A stretch of 64,000 bases of DNA, taken from NCBI GenBank assembly GCA_017437065.1, contig JAFSBX010000097.1:1-64000 (forward strand). The letters are read 5' to 3'. Every line of letters begins with the position of its first letter. Position 1 is the stretch's first letter. The translations under genes were made by a program, and so were the position numbers. Origin of the DNA: Lachnospiraceae bacterium (GTDB lineage: Bacteria > Bacillota > Clostridia > Lachnospirales > Lachnospiraceae). The notes below the pieces were generated by a model. That model was not told the DNA's origin. It did not search any database and saw only the letters and a list, made by a program, of their open reading frames with translations. Shown piece after piece: positions 53,616 to 62,623 of this stretch.

Positions 53616-54644
53616 CTATTTTTTCTTATATAAATCATCCAGCTGGTGCATCAGGGTTTTCAATGTGCCTACAACCTTGTCATAGTCCATTCGCTTTGGT
53701 CCGATAATTCCTATCGTTCCTTTCATACCCTCTTCCAACTCGTAAGTAGCTGTTACCACACTGCAATCCTTCATGGATTGAACCGGAGTCTCATCTCCAA
53801 TGTATACCTGAATTCCTGTTCCGCTTTCGTCTGCCAGCGAATCGTGAACCAGTTCAGTAAGCATCTGTTTTTCTTCAAAGGTATTTATCAGATCACTTGC
53901 TTTCTGTTTATCTGCAAGTTCGGGATATTTTAAAATATTGTTCGTACCGCTTGTGTAGATTTCCAAGTCCTCATCTGCTTTAATTGCTTCTGCGACTGCA
54001 TCAATTACATCACTCACAATATCACTGTGTATACCTGCCTGCTGTTTCATTGCGGAAATCATACCTAAATTGATTTCTTCTAATGATAATCCATTTAAAT
54101 GGGTATTCAGAAGAATATTTAATTTCAGCAATGTCTCCTCATCCAGTTCGTCCTCTATGGAAAGCATTGTATTTTTGATTACATTTCCTTCCACTACGAT
54201 AACTGCCAAAAGCTGATGTGCATCTACTCTTGAAAGCTGTATAAATTTCAGCTTGTTCCGATGTATCTGCGGTGCCGTAATCATCGTTGCATAATTCGTA
54301 TTTACGGCAAGAACTTTGGCTACCTGCTTTAAGAGGTGCTCCATCTTGTCTTCTTTTTCAAGAAGCATTTCCTTCATCTCATCAATTTCCCGCTCTTTGT
54401 CCTCCATCATCTTGTCTACATAAAGTCTGTAGCCTTTATCGGATGGAATTCTTCCTGCGGAAGTGTGAGGCTGAAGAATGTATCCTAACTCCTCCAAGTC
54501 TGCCATTTCATTACGGATAGTTGCTGAACTTAAATTCAAATCCGTATATTTTGAAATGGTACGGCTTCCCACCGGTTCTCCGGTTTCTAAGTAGTTACGG
54601 ATAATGGCCTGCAATATTTTCATTTTTCTTTCATCTAACTGCAT
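53616..54644 (-). CDS. hrcA: Heat-inducible transcription repressor HrcA
   Basis: 342 residues from the ATG at 54644, with GAGGTGG upstream; a longer frame would begin inside the CIRCE element. N-terminal winged helix (KMKILQAIIRNYLETGEPVG, SSATIRNEMADLEELGYI, HTSAGRIPSDKGYRLYVD), then a GAF-like dimer domain and GTIGIIGPKRMDYDKVV near the end. It binds the CIRCE palindrome at its own promoter and depends on GroEL for folding in known systems. Confidence 0.97.
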   Translation of the reverse strand: MQLDERKMKILQAIIRNYLETGEPVGSRTISKYTDLNLSSATIRNEMADLEELGYILQPHTSAGRIPSDKGYRLYVDKMMEDKEREIDEMKEMLLEKEDKMEHLLKQVAKVLAVNTNYATMITAPQIHRNKLKFIQLSRVDAHQLLAVIVVEGNVIKNTMLSIEDELDEETLLKLNILLNTHLNGLSLEEINLGMISAMKQQAGIHSDIVSDVIDAVAEAIKADEDLEIYTSGTNNILKYPELADKQKASDLINTFEEKQMLTELVHDSLADESGTGIQVYIGDETPVQSMKDCSVVTATYELEEGMKGTIGIIGPKRMDYDKVVGTLKTLMHQLDDLYKKK

Positions 54645-54667
54645 CCTGCCACCTCTTTTTTTAATTG

Positions 54668-54694
54668 TTAGCACTCAACCTTTAGGAGTGCTAA
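54668..54694. promoter_or_regulatory. CIRCE operator (HrcA binding site)
   Basis: Perfect 9-9-9 inverted repeat TTAGCACTC - 9 bp - GAGTGCTAA, 24 bp before the hrcA start and just after its -10 element. This is the consensus CIRCE sequence and controls the hrcA-grpE-dnaK-dnaJ transcript. Confidence 0.98.
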
Positions 54695-54708
54695 CACCTT
54701 ATAGACAT

Positions 54709-54737
54709 AAAATATCACTTACTTATTTTATTGTCAA
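54709..54737 (-). promoter_or_regulatory. Promoter of the hrcA operon
   Basis: On the minus strand consensus TTGACA, a 17-bp spacer and TATTTT. The CIRCE element starts about 15 bp downstream, covering the transcription start, as expected for HrcA repression. Confidence 0.8.
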
Positions 54738-54903
54738 CAATATTTAGGAAAATAATTTATTAAAGAATTCTAAATTTGAATTTCTTTTTTCTTCATATTT
54801 TTATGATACCCATTTTTAGAGTTATTCAGGTTGTTCAATTGAAACGATTCTTTTTCGGGTACCATATCTTCTTGTTCCTACTAAACTTGTACCTTCTCCG
54901 GTT

Positions 54904-55225
54904 CAGTCGGATTCAATTCTCGTTTTTATTCCTACTGCACCTTCGTTTATTTTCTTCCAGTCGGGCTTCCCTTGCTTTTACATTCCGACCTTTTCTGCTT
55001 TTCTCTCTTTCCAGTCGGGCATTTCTTCACTTTACTTCCCGACCTTTTCTTCTTTTCTCTCCTTTCAGTCGGGAATTCCTTGCTTTTACATCCCGATCTT
55101 TTCTTCTTTTCTCTCCTTTCAGTCGGGCATTCCTTCACTTTACTTCCCGACCATTACTACTTTTTTCTTCTTACAGTCGGTTTAGCTTGCTTTTCCCCCC
55201 GACTATTGCTTCTTTCCTCTTCTTA
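54904..55225. repeat. Noncoding array of 54-bp tandem repeats, each with a hairpin
   Basis: The word CAGTCGG recurs at 54904, 54958, 55012, 55066, 55120 and 55174, an exact 54-bp period; the outer copies are degenerate. Most units hold GTCGGG ... CCCGAC, an inverted repeat with about 17 bp between arms, followed by a pyrimidine tract of ~22 bp. Units at 54958 and 55066 share one middle sequence (TTGCTTTTACAT) and those at 55012 and 55120 another (TTCACTTTACTT), so the basic duplication was 108 bp. Frames run through on both strands because 54 is a multiple of 3, but neither has a credible start or family. The array lies between the flotillin terminator and the hrcA promoter. Confidence 0.85.
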
Positions 55226-55337
55226 TAGTAGGACTCACTCTGCTTTTTATCCCACAAGTTCTATTCACTTAAAATATCTCACAAAAGAATTCTCCGAATT
55301 CCCAACCACTTAACTACACACCGAAATAATATAAAAA

Positions 55338-55410
55338 AATTTAAGGGATAAATCAGATATGTCTACGTCAAACAACCAGAAGACATAACAAAGATTTACC
55401 CCTTAATTTA
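55338..55410 (-). terminator. Long hairpin terminator after the flotillin gene
   Basis: Outer arms GATTTACCCCTTAA and TTAAGGGATAAATC (one wobble or mismatch), inner arms ATGTCT and AGACAT, loop of about 17 nt, then AAATTTTTTT on the minus strand. Unusually long for an intrinsic terminator. Confidence 0.8.
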
Positions 55411-55466
55411 ATGTTAAAAAATTATAACTGTCATTGCGTAAACAACGACTCTTTTTCACTTACATA

Positions 55467-56981
55467 TTAAATTGTAGAATCTACAATTGCAGATGTTACT
55501 TCATCTTTCACCGCATCAGCCCCATTTTCAAGACCTGTAATGTTAACATTGCGATTTACTTTTGCATCATAGGTTCCTGCTTTCACTACTTCGGAAAGAT
55601 CGATTCCAACCGTTTCTTTCATAGATTCAAACAGCTTCGCCATAACAGCCGGTACATTGCCGGCTACATCACCTACACCGCTACCTGCACTGTCTCCACC
55701 GCCGATAATTGTAATCTTGTCAATCTGTTTCAACGGCTCAGAAATCTTACCTGCAATATCCGGCAATACATTGATGAGCATTTCTGCCATAGCTGCATTG
55801 TTGTATTTCTGGTAAGCTTCTGCTTTTTTCTCCATGGCTTCTGCTTCCGCAAGACCTTTCGCACGGATAGCTTCAGCTTCCGCTTCACCGACCATACGGA
55901 TACCGACAGCTTCCTGCTCTTTCGCATATTTCTGGGCTTCCGCTGTTGCTTTCATGGCCTCTGCTTCTTTTTCACGCTCAAACTTCTCAGCTTCCGCTCT
56001 CTTCTGGCGTTCGTATAATTCTGCTTCTGACTGCTGCTGGCGTGCAAATTTGTCTGCCTCTGCCTTTTTCTTAATTTCAGCATCCAACGCTTTTTCACGA
56101 ACTTCTGCTTCACGCTGTTTTAAGACAACTTCTTTTTCCTGTTTTGCAATGCTTGCTTCTGCGGTTGCAATTTCAATTGTCTTTCTCTGTTCCTGTTCCT
56201 GAATGCTGTATGCCGCATCCGCTTCCGCTCTCTTTGTATCTTCCTGTTTCTTTAATTCTGCCTGCTGTAATGCAAGCTCGTTATTTTTCTTTGCAATTTC
56301 TGTTGCTGCATTTACTCGGGCATCATTTGCCTGTTTATCAGCTTCTGCTTTTGCAACTGCAATTTCTTTATCAGCTTCTGCTTTTGCAATTGCTGCCTTT
56401 TTCTTAATCTGAGAAATGTTATCAATACCGAGGTCATCAATAACACCATTGCTGTCTGCAAAGTTCTGTACATTGAAGCTTACGATATCAAGACCCATTG
56501 CTGCAAGATCAGGCTCTGCATTTTCTTTTACAAGGTTTGCAAACTTTTGACGGTCACTAACCATTTCTTCCAGTCTCATGCGTCCTACGATTTCACGCAT
56601 GTTACCTTCCAATACTTCTCTGGCAATTCCCTGTATGTACTGAGTATTCTGATTCAGGAAGTTTTCTGCTGCAAGTGCAAGCTTTTCCGGCTCACTACTG
56701 ATTTTAATATTAACTGCGGCATCAACCTGAATATTGATATAGTCCGCTGTAGGAACTGCATTGGATGTTTTTACATCAATAGCAATCAATTTAAGACTTA
56801 ATTTATCCAATCGCTCCAAAAATGGAATTTTAATACTTGCCTTTCCGATGATAACCTTCTTACGAAGACCGGAAATAATAAATGCAGTATCTGGTGGTGC
56901 TTTTTTGTACCCGGTTATTATAATTACAAAAATTAATACAATAACCAATGCGAGAATGATTTTTCCAACAATCGCTCCCAT
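55467..56981 (-). CDS. Flotillin-like membrane scaffold protein
   Basis: 504 residues, ATG behind AAGGAGGGG. A single N-terminal membrane hairpin (IILALVIVLIFVIIITGY) precedes an SPFH/band 7 domain (~30-190; VPTADYINIQVDAAVNIKIS, REVLEGNMREIVGRMRLEEM). A very long Ala/Glu/Lys-rich coiled coil follows (~200-400, many AEAEK repeats), then the C-terminal flotillin tail (LPDIAGKISEPLKQIDKITI). It is a YuaG/FloT-type protein that organises ordered membrane domains. Its own promoter is in the 180 bp upstream; no NfeD-like partner is adjacent, unlike in Bacillus. Confidence 0.93.
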   Translation of the reverse strand: MGAIVGKIILALVIVLIFVIIITGYKKAPPDTAFIISGLRKKVIIGKASIKIPFLERLDKLSLKLIAIDVKTSNAVPTADYINIQVDAAVNIKISSEPEKLALAAENFLNQNTQYIQGIAREVLEGNMREIVGRMRLEEMVSDRQKFANLVKENAEPDLAAMGLDIVSFNVQNFADSNGVIDDLGIDNISQIKKKAAIAKAEADKEIAVAKAEADKQANDARVNAATEIAKKNNELALQQAELKKQEDTKRAEADAAYSIQEQEQRKTIEIATAEASIAKQEKEVVLKQREAEVREKALDAEIKKKAEADKFARQQQSEAELYERQKRAEAEKFEREKEAEAMKATAEAQKYAKEQEAVGIRMVGEAEAEAIRAKGLAEAEAMEKKAEAYQKYNNAAMAEMLINVLPDIAGKISEPLKQIDKITIIGGGDSAGSGVGDVAGNVPAVMAKLFESMKETVGIDLSEVVKAGTYDAKVNRNVNITGLENGADAVKDEVTSAIVDSTI

Positions 56982-57162
56982 AGTTCCCCTCCTTAATGAA
57001 ATTTAATAAAATGTAATACTTACCGCTATTTTCTTTATATATTTACTGCTTTCAACAATTAACGCGGCAAAATAAGTATATAATATATATGAAAAAATAG
57101 CAATTTATATTCTATTTAAAATATGTTGGTTTTCTTCCTCATACACTTATTTATACATCACC

Positions 57163-58464
57163 TTATCCATTATTATATTTCTCTGCTTCTGCTAATTTTC
57201 TCCGCAATTCAGCAATTTCTGCTTCTTTCTCATGCAATTCCTTATCTCTCACGGATAACTGCTTATCCATCTCTGTCAATTCCCGGGTTCTCTCTCTTAG
57301 CTCCTTGTCCTTCTCTGTCAGTTCCCGGGTTTTCTCGCTTAACTCCTCATCCTTCTCTGTCAATTCCCGGGTTCTCTCGCTTAGCTCCTCATCCTTCTCT
57401 GTCAATTGCTTGTTTCTCTCGCTTAGCTCCTCATCCTTCTCTGTCAATTGCTTGTTTCTCTCGCTTAGCTCCTCATCCTTCTCTGTCAATTGCTTGTTTC
57501 TCTCGCTTAGCTCCTCATCCTTCTCACGCATTTCCTGCTCCAGCATGACCAATTTTTTTAACTTTTCGTCTATAATTTTCTCGTATTTTTCAAACTCAAG
57601 TTCCAATATAGGCTCTGTCATTCCTATTACCTCCTTCAGTAACTTTTCATTCTTATAAAATACCCTGATTAATGACTTGTTCAACAACGATATAATAGCC
57701 TTTTGGTTTCTTTTGCTCAAATATCCCACGGCAACCTCTTCCTTTAATAAAAGTATAATTTCCTCATAAAACGAAGTCAATTCTTCTTTAGTTACACTAC
57801 AATTCTTTTTTGCCGGTGGCATTCTTTTACGAAAACGAAGCGGTAAAAAGGGAATAAGTACACAAAGATGCCTTTCTCTAATATCATCCAATGTATAACT
57901 CTGTACCTTTAACACAGGAATTTTATATTCATATCTGCCTCCGTCCTGAAACAGTATTTGACACTTTAATTCATTCGGCGTATTTCCGTTATCCTGAAGA
58001 TATAAAACCGCAGAGTATGGAAATTTCAGTTTCATAACCCTCCCTGAACTTTGTCCTGTCTCTGTCTTGTCATCCTCCACTTGAGAATAACTCAGTGCAA
58101 TGTGCACATCATATTCAAACATTCTCATTACCATTGTTCCGTCATTTTCAATCTCACATTCAAAATGATAAATATCTGACTTATTTACCAACACGGTAAT
58201 ATCCGCCCGGATAGATGTTATTTCTTTTGTATCCGATCTCTGCACAGAAAATTCCGTGGCTAAAGGACTAATTTCCGTATCTTTAGGATACACTTTCCCG
58301 TGAATCTCTTTTATTAATGGAAAAAGCTGTTCCGGCATAAGAAATGTTTCCTTTTTCATAATCTCATCCCATAATTGTGCTTCTGTCGAAATATTTTCCG
58401 GTAACCCCTCCGTACTTTTTATTTCCTCCAAAAGTTTATGTAAGTCATAATGTTTTTCTGTCAT
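57163..58464 (-). CDS. Rpn/PD-(D/E)XK nuclease-like protein with repetitive coiled-coil tail
   Basis: 433 residues, ATG with GAGGAGG upstream. The N-terminal ~280 residues resemble Rpn-family (recombination-promoting nuclease / transposase_31-type) proteins: RADITVLVNKSDIYHFECEI gives the Asp ... Glu-x-Glu core, then MVMRMFEYDVHIAL and LKCQILFQDGGRYEYKIPVL. The last ~150 residues are a heptad coiled coil of 14-residue units (EELSERNKQLTEKD). Rpn proteins cut DNA; several have internally started C-terminal products that restrain them. Single gene, no transposon ends seen. Confidence 0.75.
   Translation of the reverse strand: MTEKHYDLHKLLEEIKSTEGLPENISTEAQLWDEIMKKETFLMPEQLFPLIKEIHGKVYPKDTEISPLATEFSVQRSDTKEITSIRADITVLVNKSDIYHFECEIENDGTMVMRMFEYDVHIALSYSQVEDDKTETGQSSGRVMKLKFPYSAVLYLQDNGNTPNELKCQILFQDGGRYEYKIPVLKVQSYTLDDIRERHLCVLIPFLPLRFRKRMPPAKKNCSVTKEELTSFYEEIILLLKEEVAVGYLSKRNQKAIISLLNKSLIRVFYKNEKLLKEVIGMTEPILELEFEKYEKIIDEKLKKLVMLEQEMREKDEELSERNKQLTEKDEELSERNKQLTEKDEELSERNKQLTEKDEELSERTRELTEKDEELSEKTRELTEKDKELRERTRELTEMDKQLSVRDKELHEKEAEIAELRRKLAEAEKYNNG
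57267..57530 (-). repeat. 42-bp tandem repeats in the Rpn-like coiled coil
   Basis: The word CCTTCTCTGT recurs at 57309, 57351, 57393, 57435 and 57477 (42-bp period), with a decayed copy at about 57267. Each unit codes for two heptads. Three central units are nearly identical at DNA level, so unit number is probably variable. Confidence 0.85.
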
Positions 58465-58846
58465 AGGCAGAATCCTCCTCTTGCATTCTTCAAAATAGAT
58501 AATATGGGGTTCTTAAAGAATTTTTAAATTAGAACTTCTATAAGAATAATTAGAAATAAATAGATATAACAGACTGTTATAATTTAGAATCATAGCACAT
58601 GCATCATCCTTTTTCAAGTCTCAATTCAATCGATTCATCAATTCATCAATTCATCAATGCATTTGTATCGGCGTTACTGTTCAATCCGTGACCGGTAACT
58701 TGTGTTTTCTGCATGCAAATTCTCCCTGGCTCCTCACTACATTCGAGCAATTTCCTATTACATAAAGCAAGCCCCGATTTCATCATCTAATGAAATCAGG
58801 GCTTATGCTCCGGCAATAATATAAATAATTTACTCAAATTAATATA
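58465..58846. other. Intergenic region with short tandem repeat
   Basis: About 380 bp without a gene. It contains three copies of ATTCATCA in a row (about 58633-58658), the terminator of the DUF6465-type gene, and AT-rich DNA that probably holds the promoter of the Rpn-like gene (around 58500-58570). Nothing else was seen. Confidence 0.5.
58766..58806 (-). terminator. Terminator after the DUF6465-type gene
   Basis: AAGCCCTGATTTCAT and ATGAAATCGGGGCTT pair as a 15-bp stem (one G-T pair) with a 6-nt loop on the minus strand. The following T run is weak. Confidence 0.7.
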
Positions 58847-59314
58847 TTAAATCATAAAGCTTCCGTCAACTTCTCCATTGATAACATAGTATGCCATATT
58901 TTCTTCCGGTTTTACATAGATATCAACAGTTTTGAAATCTCCTGCTTTTTTCTTTAAATCATATTTCCAAATATCCTTTGCAATATTTACAAGGTCTTCT
59001 GTTTCGTATGATTTTCCGTTAAACTGTACATGTACAGAAGCTTTTACTGCTTCTTTCTTTGCAGTTTCTTTTTTAGCTGTAGTTTTCTTTTCTGCTGCTT
59101 TCTTTGTTGCAGGTTTCTTTTCTGCTGCTTTTTTAGCAGTTGTTTCTTTTTTCTCTTCTACAACTTCTTTTGTTTCTGTTGTAACATCAAGTTTCATCTG
59201 CTCAGCCTTGATTTCTACCGGCTTAGCTTCTTCTTTCACTTCTGTTTTCTTTGTTTCCTCTACTTTAGTCTGAACCTTTGTTGTCGGTTTTGCTGTCGTT
59301 TTTGACATTGCCAT
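58847..59314 (-). CDS. Lys/Ala-rich protein with C-terminal DUF6465-like domain
   Basis: 155 residues from the ATG at 59314, which has AAGGGAG 8 bp upstream; a longer frame to 59482 is unlikely to be translated. Residues ~1-95 are low complexity, with Lys/Thr/Ala/Glu and KKAAEKK repeats like histone H1 tails. The C-terminal ~60 residues are a compact domain (VHVQFNGKSYETEDLVNIA, then YYVINGEVDGSFMI) that I associate with DUF6465 of Lachnospiraceae. Function unknown. The basic tail suggests nucleic acid or ribosome binding, but nothing here proves it. Confidence 0.75.
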   Translation of the reverse strand: MAMSKTTAKPTTKVQTKVEETKKTEVKEEAKPVEIKAEQMKLDVTTETKEVVEEKKETTAKKAAEKKPATKKAAEKKTTAKKETAKKEAVKASVHVQFNGKSYETEDLVNIAKDIWKYDLKKKAGDFKTVDIYVKPEENMAYYVINGEVDGSFMI

Positions 59315-59539
59315 ACTACATTCTCCCTTCACATGCAGGCAGCCCTCTTTCTCGAACGGCATCCCGCAACCTCGTCTGTATAACTCTTCATAATCGCATC
59401 TCTCCCGTGCAATTACTCTACTTAGCTTAACGCGATAAATCGCCGTTGTCAATATTTTGTACAATTTTGTTTTTCTTGTCAATAGTAATTATTCAAATAA
59501 TTGCAATTATTTTACCCATTCCATAATTAATTCCTAAAA

Positions 59540-60361
59540 TTATTTTAATAAGTAAAAATATCCCAACACTAAAACACCAAGCACAATTCTATACCAGCCA
59601 AACACTTTGAAATCATGTTTCTTTATATATCCCATCAGAAAACGAATTACGATTACAGATACAATAAATGCAACTGCCAATCCCACAAGTAAAATAACTG
59701 CTTCCGCTCCTGAAAAAGAAAGTCCGAATTTTAGCAGTTTTAAAAGACTTGCCCCCAGCATAACCGGTATTGCCAAAAAGAAGGTAAATTCCGCTGCGAC
59801 TGTTCTTGAAACACCAATAAGCAATGCACCCACTATCGTAGCACCGGAACGGGATGTTCCCGGAAATACTGCTGCAATTAACTGAAACAATCCAATAATC
59901 ATTGCAGTTTTATACGTAATTTGTGACAATTCCGTAATCCCCGGCTTTAACTCTTTATTTTTATTTTCAATAACGATAAAAGCAATACCGAAAACAATCA
60001 GTGCTATCGATACCGAAACCGGATTATAAAACAGTGCCTCTAACGGTTCATCAAATAAGATACCTACTACTGCTGCCGGAATACAGGCTACAATAATTTT
60101 AAACCACATATCAAAAATGTCTTTTTGAACAACAGGTTTTTGCTTGAATTTAAACGGAAACAGCTTTCCCCAGTACAAAACTACAACCGCCAGAATTGCT
60201 CCCAACTGAATTACCACAAGAAACATTTCCCAAAATTCCGGTGATACATTTAATGTTACAAATTCATTCAACAAAATCATATGTCCGGTACTGCTTATCG
60301 GAAGCCATTCCGTAATTCCTTCCACAATACCAAACAAAATCGCTTTTAAAATCTCAATCAT
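59540..60361 (-). CDS. uppP: Undecaprenyl-diphosphatase (BacA/UppP)
   Basis: 273 residues with about eight membrane helices. Family motifs: EGITEWLPISSTGHMILL near the N-terminus and FPGTSRSGATIVGALLIG, both with catalytic Glu/Ser/Arg residues, on either side of the active site. It dephosphorylates undecaprenyl diphosphate to recycle the cell-wall lipid carrier and gives some bacitracin resistance. Its start overlaps the patatin stop by 8 bp, so translation is coupled. The length is usual. Confidence 0.96.
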   Translation of the reverse strand: MIEILKAILFGIVEGITEWLPISSTGHMILLNEFVTLNVSPEFWEMFLVVIQLGAILAVVVLYWGKLFPFKFKQKPVVQKDIFDMWFKIIVACIPAAVVGILFDEPLEALFYNPVSVSIALIVFGIAFIVIENKNKELKPGITELSQITYKTAMIIGLFQLIAAVFPGTSRSGATIVGALLIGVSRTVAAEFTFFLAIPVMLGASLLKLLKFGLSFSGAEAVILLVGLAVAFIVSVIVIRFLMGYIKKHDFKVFGWYRIVLGVLVLGYFYLLK

Positions 60362-61208
60362 CTAAATACGCCTTTAGCCTTTCATAATTTTTTTCGCCAT
60401 CTTCATATCCTAATTTATATAATGCCTCCAGTTTTTTCGAATCCTTTTCGATTCTTCCAACACCACAGTCAGTTTCCGGACGTAATATAAATGCCTGCCC
60501 GTTTTTTTCCTGCCTTTTCATAAATTCAAGTGTAGCATTATAATCTATGTGGCGGTTCTTCATCAACTCATACACTTTAGGATATTTGAAATATTTTACT
60601 TTTAGAAGAGCCAGCATTTGCGGAGATGCAGGTTTTCTGACATAACCGTTTTCCTTTGTCATAATCACAACATTTTTACGATTTCCATCCAGAATCGATT
60701 TGCGAAGCGGTATGGCATCCACAATTCCACCGTCTAAATATAAATTATTTCCTATTTTTACATTTCTTGATACAAGCGGAAGAGAACTTGATGCGCGTAC
60801 TGCTGTCATTCCTTCATGCCCATCCTCTATACGAATATATTCCGGTCTTCCGGTTTTTATGTTTGCTACAACTGCATATGCTTTTCCTTCATATTTATTA
60901 AATGTTTCATAGTCAAAGGGATTTAGGTAATTTGGAATCAAATCATAACACATTTTTACATTGAATAAATCTCCTGATGTAAGAAGACTCTCTACACTGC
61001 AATAATGTTTATTATCCAGATAATCCGCATAAAGCCGATAACCTCTTTCCCGTTGCTTTGCTAAATAGCTGCACATCGTACAAGCTCCCGCGGAAACACC
61101 ATACACGCTGGAAAACTCTATCCCTTTATCCAGAAAGAAATCCAGTAATCCTGCGGTATAAACACCCCTCATTCCTCCGCCTTCTAACACAAGTCCTGCC
61201 TGATACAT
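60354..61208 (-). CDS. Patatin-like phospholipase
   Basis: 284 residues, ATG start. Ser-Asp dyad lipase: oxyanion motif LVLEGGGMRGVYTAGLLD, nucleophile Ser in YGVSAGACTM, Asp in YLDGGIVDAIPL. The C-terminal ~90 residues are typical of the bacterial YjjU-type branch. It is probably cytoplasmic or peripheral, hydrolysing lipid acyl esters; the substrate is unknown. It lies 17 bp after the aminotransferase gene and overlaps uppP. Confidence 0.9.
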   Translation of the reverse strand: MYQAGLVLEGGGMRGVYTAGLLDFFLDKGIEFSSVYGVSAGACTMCSYLAKQRERGYRLYADYLDNKHYCSVESLLTSGDLFNVKMCYDLIPNYLNPFDYETFNKYEGKAYAVVANIKTGRPEYIRIEDGHEGMTAVRASSSLPLVSRNVKIGNNLYLDGGIVDAIPLRKSILDGNRKNVVIMTKENGYVRKPASPQMLALLKVKYFKYPKVYELMKNRHIDYNATLEFMKRQEKNGQAFILRPETDCGVGRIEKDSKKLEALYKLGYEDGEKNYERLKAYLDD

Positions 61209-61225
61209 CTTAATATCTTACCTTT

Positions 61226-62416
61226 CTATTTTTTATATTCCGTCTCGACAAATCTGCGAAGTGCCGTTATCGAACGTTCCACTTTTTCCGTGTCAATACA
61301 ATATGCCATACGGAAATACCCCGGACATCCAAAGCTGTCTGCCGGAACCAAAATCAAATCATACTTTTTTGCTTTTTCACAGAAGGCAATGGAATCTTCC
61401 TCCAATGCTTTCGGAAATATGTAAAACGTTCCTCCCGGCTTCACACAAGTAAATCCTAAATTAACCAATTCCTTATATAATATATTCATATTCGTTTCAT
61501 AAACCGAAATATCCGAAGTTTTATCCAGAACGTCCACTATCCCAAGCTGCATAAGCGATGACGGGCAGTTATGACCGATTCCTCTGGAAATCTGCCCACA
61601 CATATTTACAATCAGCTCTGCATCCCTGCACGCCGGATTCACAGCCAGATAACCAATTCGCTCTCCCGGCAGAGACAATGATTTTGAAAAAGAATAACAC
61701 ATAATTGTATTATCATAAAATTTTGATACAAAAGGAGCATCCACACCTTCAAACACAATTTCCCTATATGGTTCATCTGAAATCAAATAAATATCATGAC
61801 CATATTCTTCTGATTTCTGCTTCAATATTCCCGCTAATTTTTCCATTGTCTGCGAGGAATATACCACACCTGAAGGATTATTCGGCGTATTAATCAGTAC
61901 AGCCATTACTTTATCTGTAAGCATATTTTCAAATTGTTCAAAATTAATCTGAAAATCTTCTGTATTCGCAGGCACAATCTTCAACTTTGCCCCACTCAAA
62001 TTTATATACGGATTATACTCCGGAAAATACGGCGCAAAAGTCAAAATCTCATCCCCCGGCACCGCCACACAACGAATTGCATGTGCAATGGCTCCAGCCG
62101 CTGCAGATGTCATAAAAATATGCTCTTTTTTATAATTCATTCCAAAACGCTTATTCAAAGATTCCGCAACTGCTTCCCTCACCGACGGAATCCCCAAACT
62201 CTGACTATACCCATGCAAATCCATCGGATTTGCATTTTGAAGCAGTCTGATTAACGAATCCGTAAACTCCTGTGGCGCCGGAACAGAAGGATTTCCCAAA
62301 CTATAATCAAATACATTTTCATACCCTATTTCCTTTCCCCGCTCCGTAGCAAACTCCGAAAGTTGCCGAATCACAGATTTTCCACTTAACATCTCTTTAT
62401 ATTTTTGCGCAATCAT
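61226..62416 (-). CDS. Pyridoxal-phosphate aminotransferase, class I/II
   Basis: 396 residues, ATG with GGAAGG upstream. Fold type I aminotransferase: YSLGNPSVPAPQEFTDSLIR, AAAGAIAHAIRCVAVPGDEI, LINTPNNPSGVVYS, cofactor Asp/Tyr in LISDEPYREIVFEG, and the Schiff-base lysine in CYSFSKSLSLPGERIGYLA with the substrate Arg in GYFRMAYC. It resembles aspartate/aromatic aminotransferase-like proteins common in Clostridia. The amino donor cannot be read from sequence. First gene of the aminotransferase-patatin-uppP unit. Confidence 0.92.
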   Translation of the reverse strand: MIAQKYKEMLSGKSVIRQLSEFATERGKEIGYENVFDYSLGNPSVPAPQEFTDSLIRLLQNANPMDLHGYSQSLGIPSVREAVAESLNKRFGMNYKKEHIFMTSAAAGAIAHAIRCVAVPGDEILTFAPYFPEYNPYINLSGAKLKIVPANTEDFQINFEQFENMLTDKVMAVLINTPNNPSGVVYSSQTMEKLAGILKQKSEEYGHDIYLISDEPYREIVFEGVDAPFVSKFYDNTIMCYSFSKSLSLPGERIGYLAVNPACRDAELIVNMCGQISRGIGHNCPSSLMQLGIVDVLDKTSDISVYETNMNILYKELVNLGFTCVKPGGTFYIFPKALEEDSIAFCEKAKKYDLILVPADSFGCPGYFRMAYCIDTEKVERSITALRRFVETEYKK

Positions 62417-62555
62417 TCTATCATTCCTTCCAAACAGACCCGCTATCCCGCAGTCCGTTTTCTTTCATTTCAGACAGACCACTCTGCCATCTTTCCTATT
62501 ATAGCTCATAACTTTTTTTCTGTCTATTTTCAATCAAAAACCCCCCTAACACAAC

Positions 62556-62588
62556 TTATGGCTCCGGATTTCAAACCCGAAGCCATAA
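62556..62588 (-). terminator. Hairpin after the GH1-PMI fusion gene
   Basis: TTATGGCTTCGG and CCGGAGCCATAA pair (one mismatch) with an 8-nt loop. The T run is displaced, so termination may be partial. It lies 36 bp beyond the stop. Confidence 0.65.
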
Positions 62589-62623
62589 AAATTAGAAACT
62601 ATTTAATTTTACAGAAACATGTA

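Noticed and set aside
54947..55157. Minus-strand Lys/Arg/Glu-rich frame in the same array
   Set aside because: Only short, broken by stops at both ends, with no supported start; best explained by the repeat itself.
54904..55225. CRISPR array
   Set aside because: The whole 54-bp unit is repeated; there are no unique spacers and no cas genes.
54776..55228. Plus-strand 150-codon frame across the 54-bp array
   Set aside because: It is open because the period is a multiple of 3. The product is almost only Phe, Leu, Ser and Arg, with no ribosome site or family.
57123..57548. Plus-strand repeat frames opposite the Rpn-like coiled coil
   Set aside because: Mirror reading of the 42-bp repeat; the minus-strand gene has a family fit and a good ribosome site.
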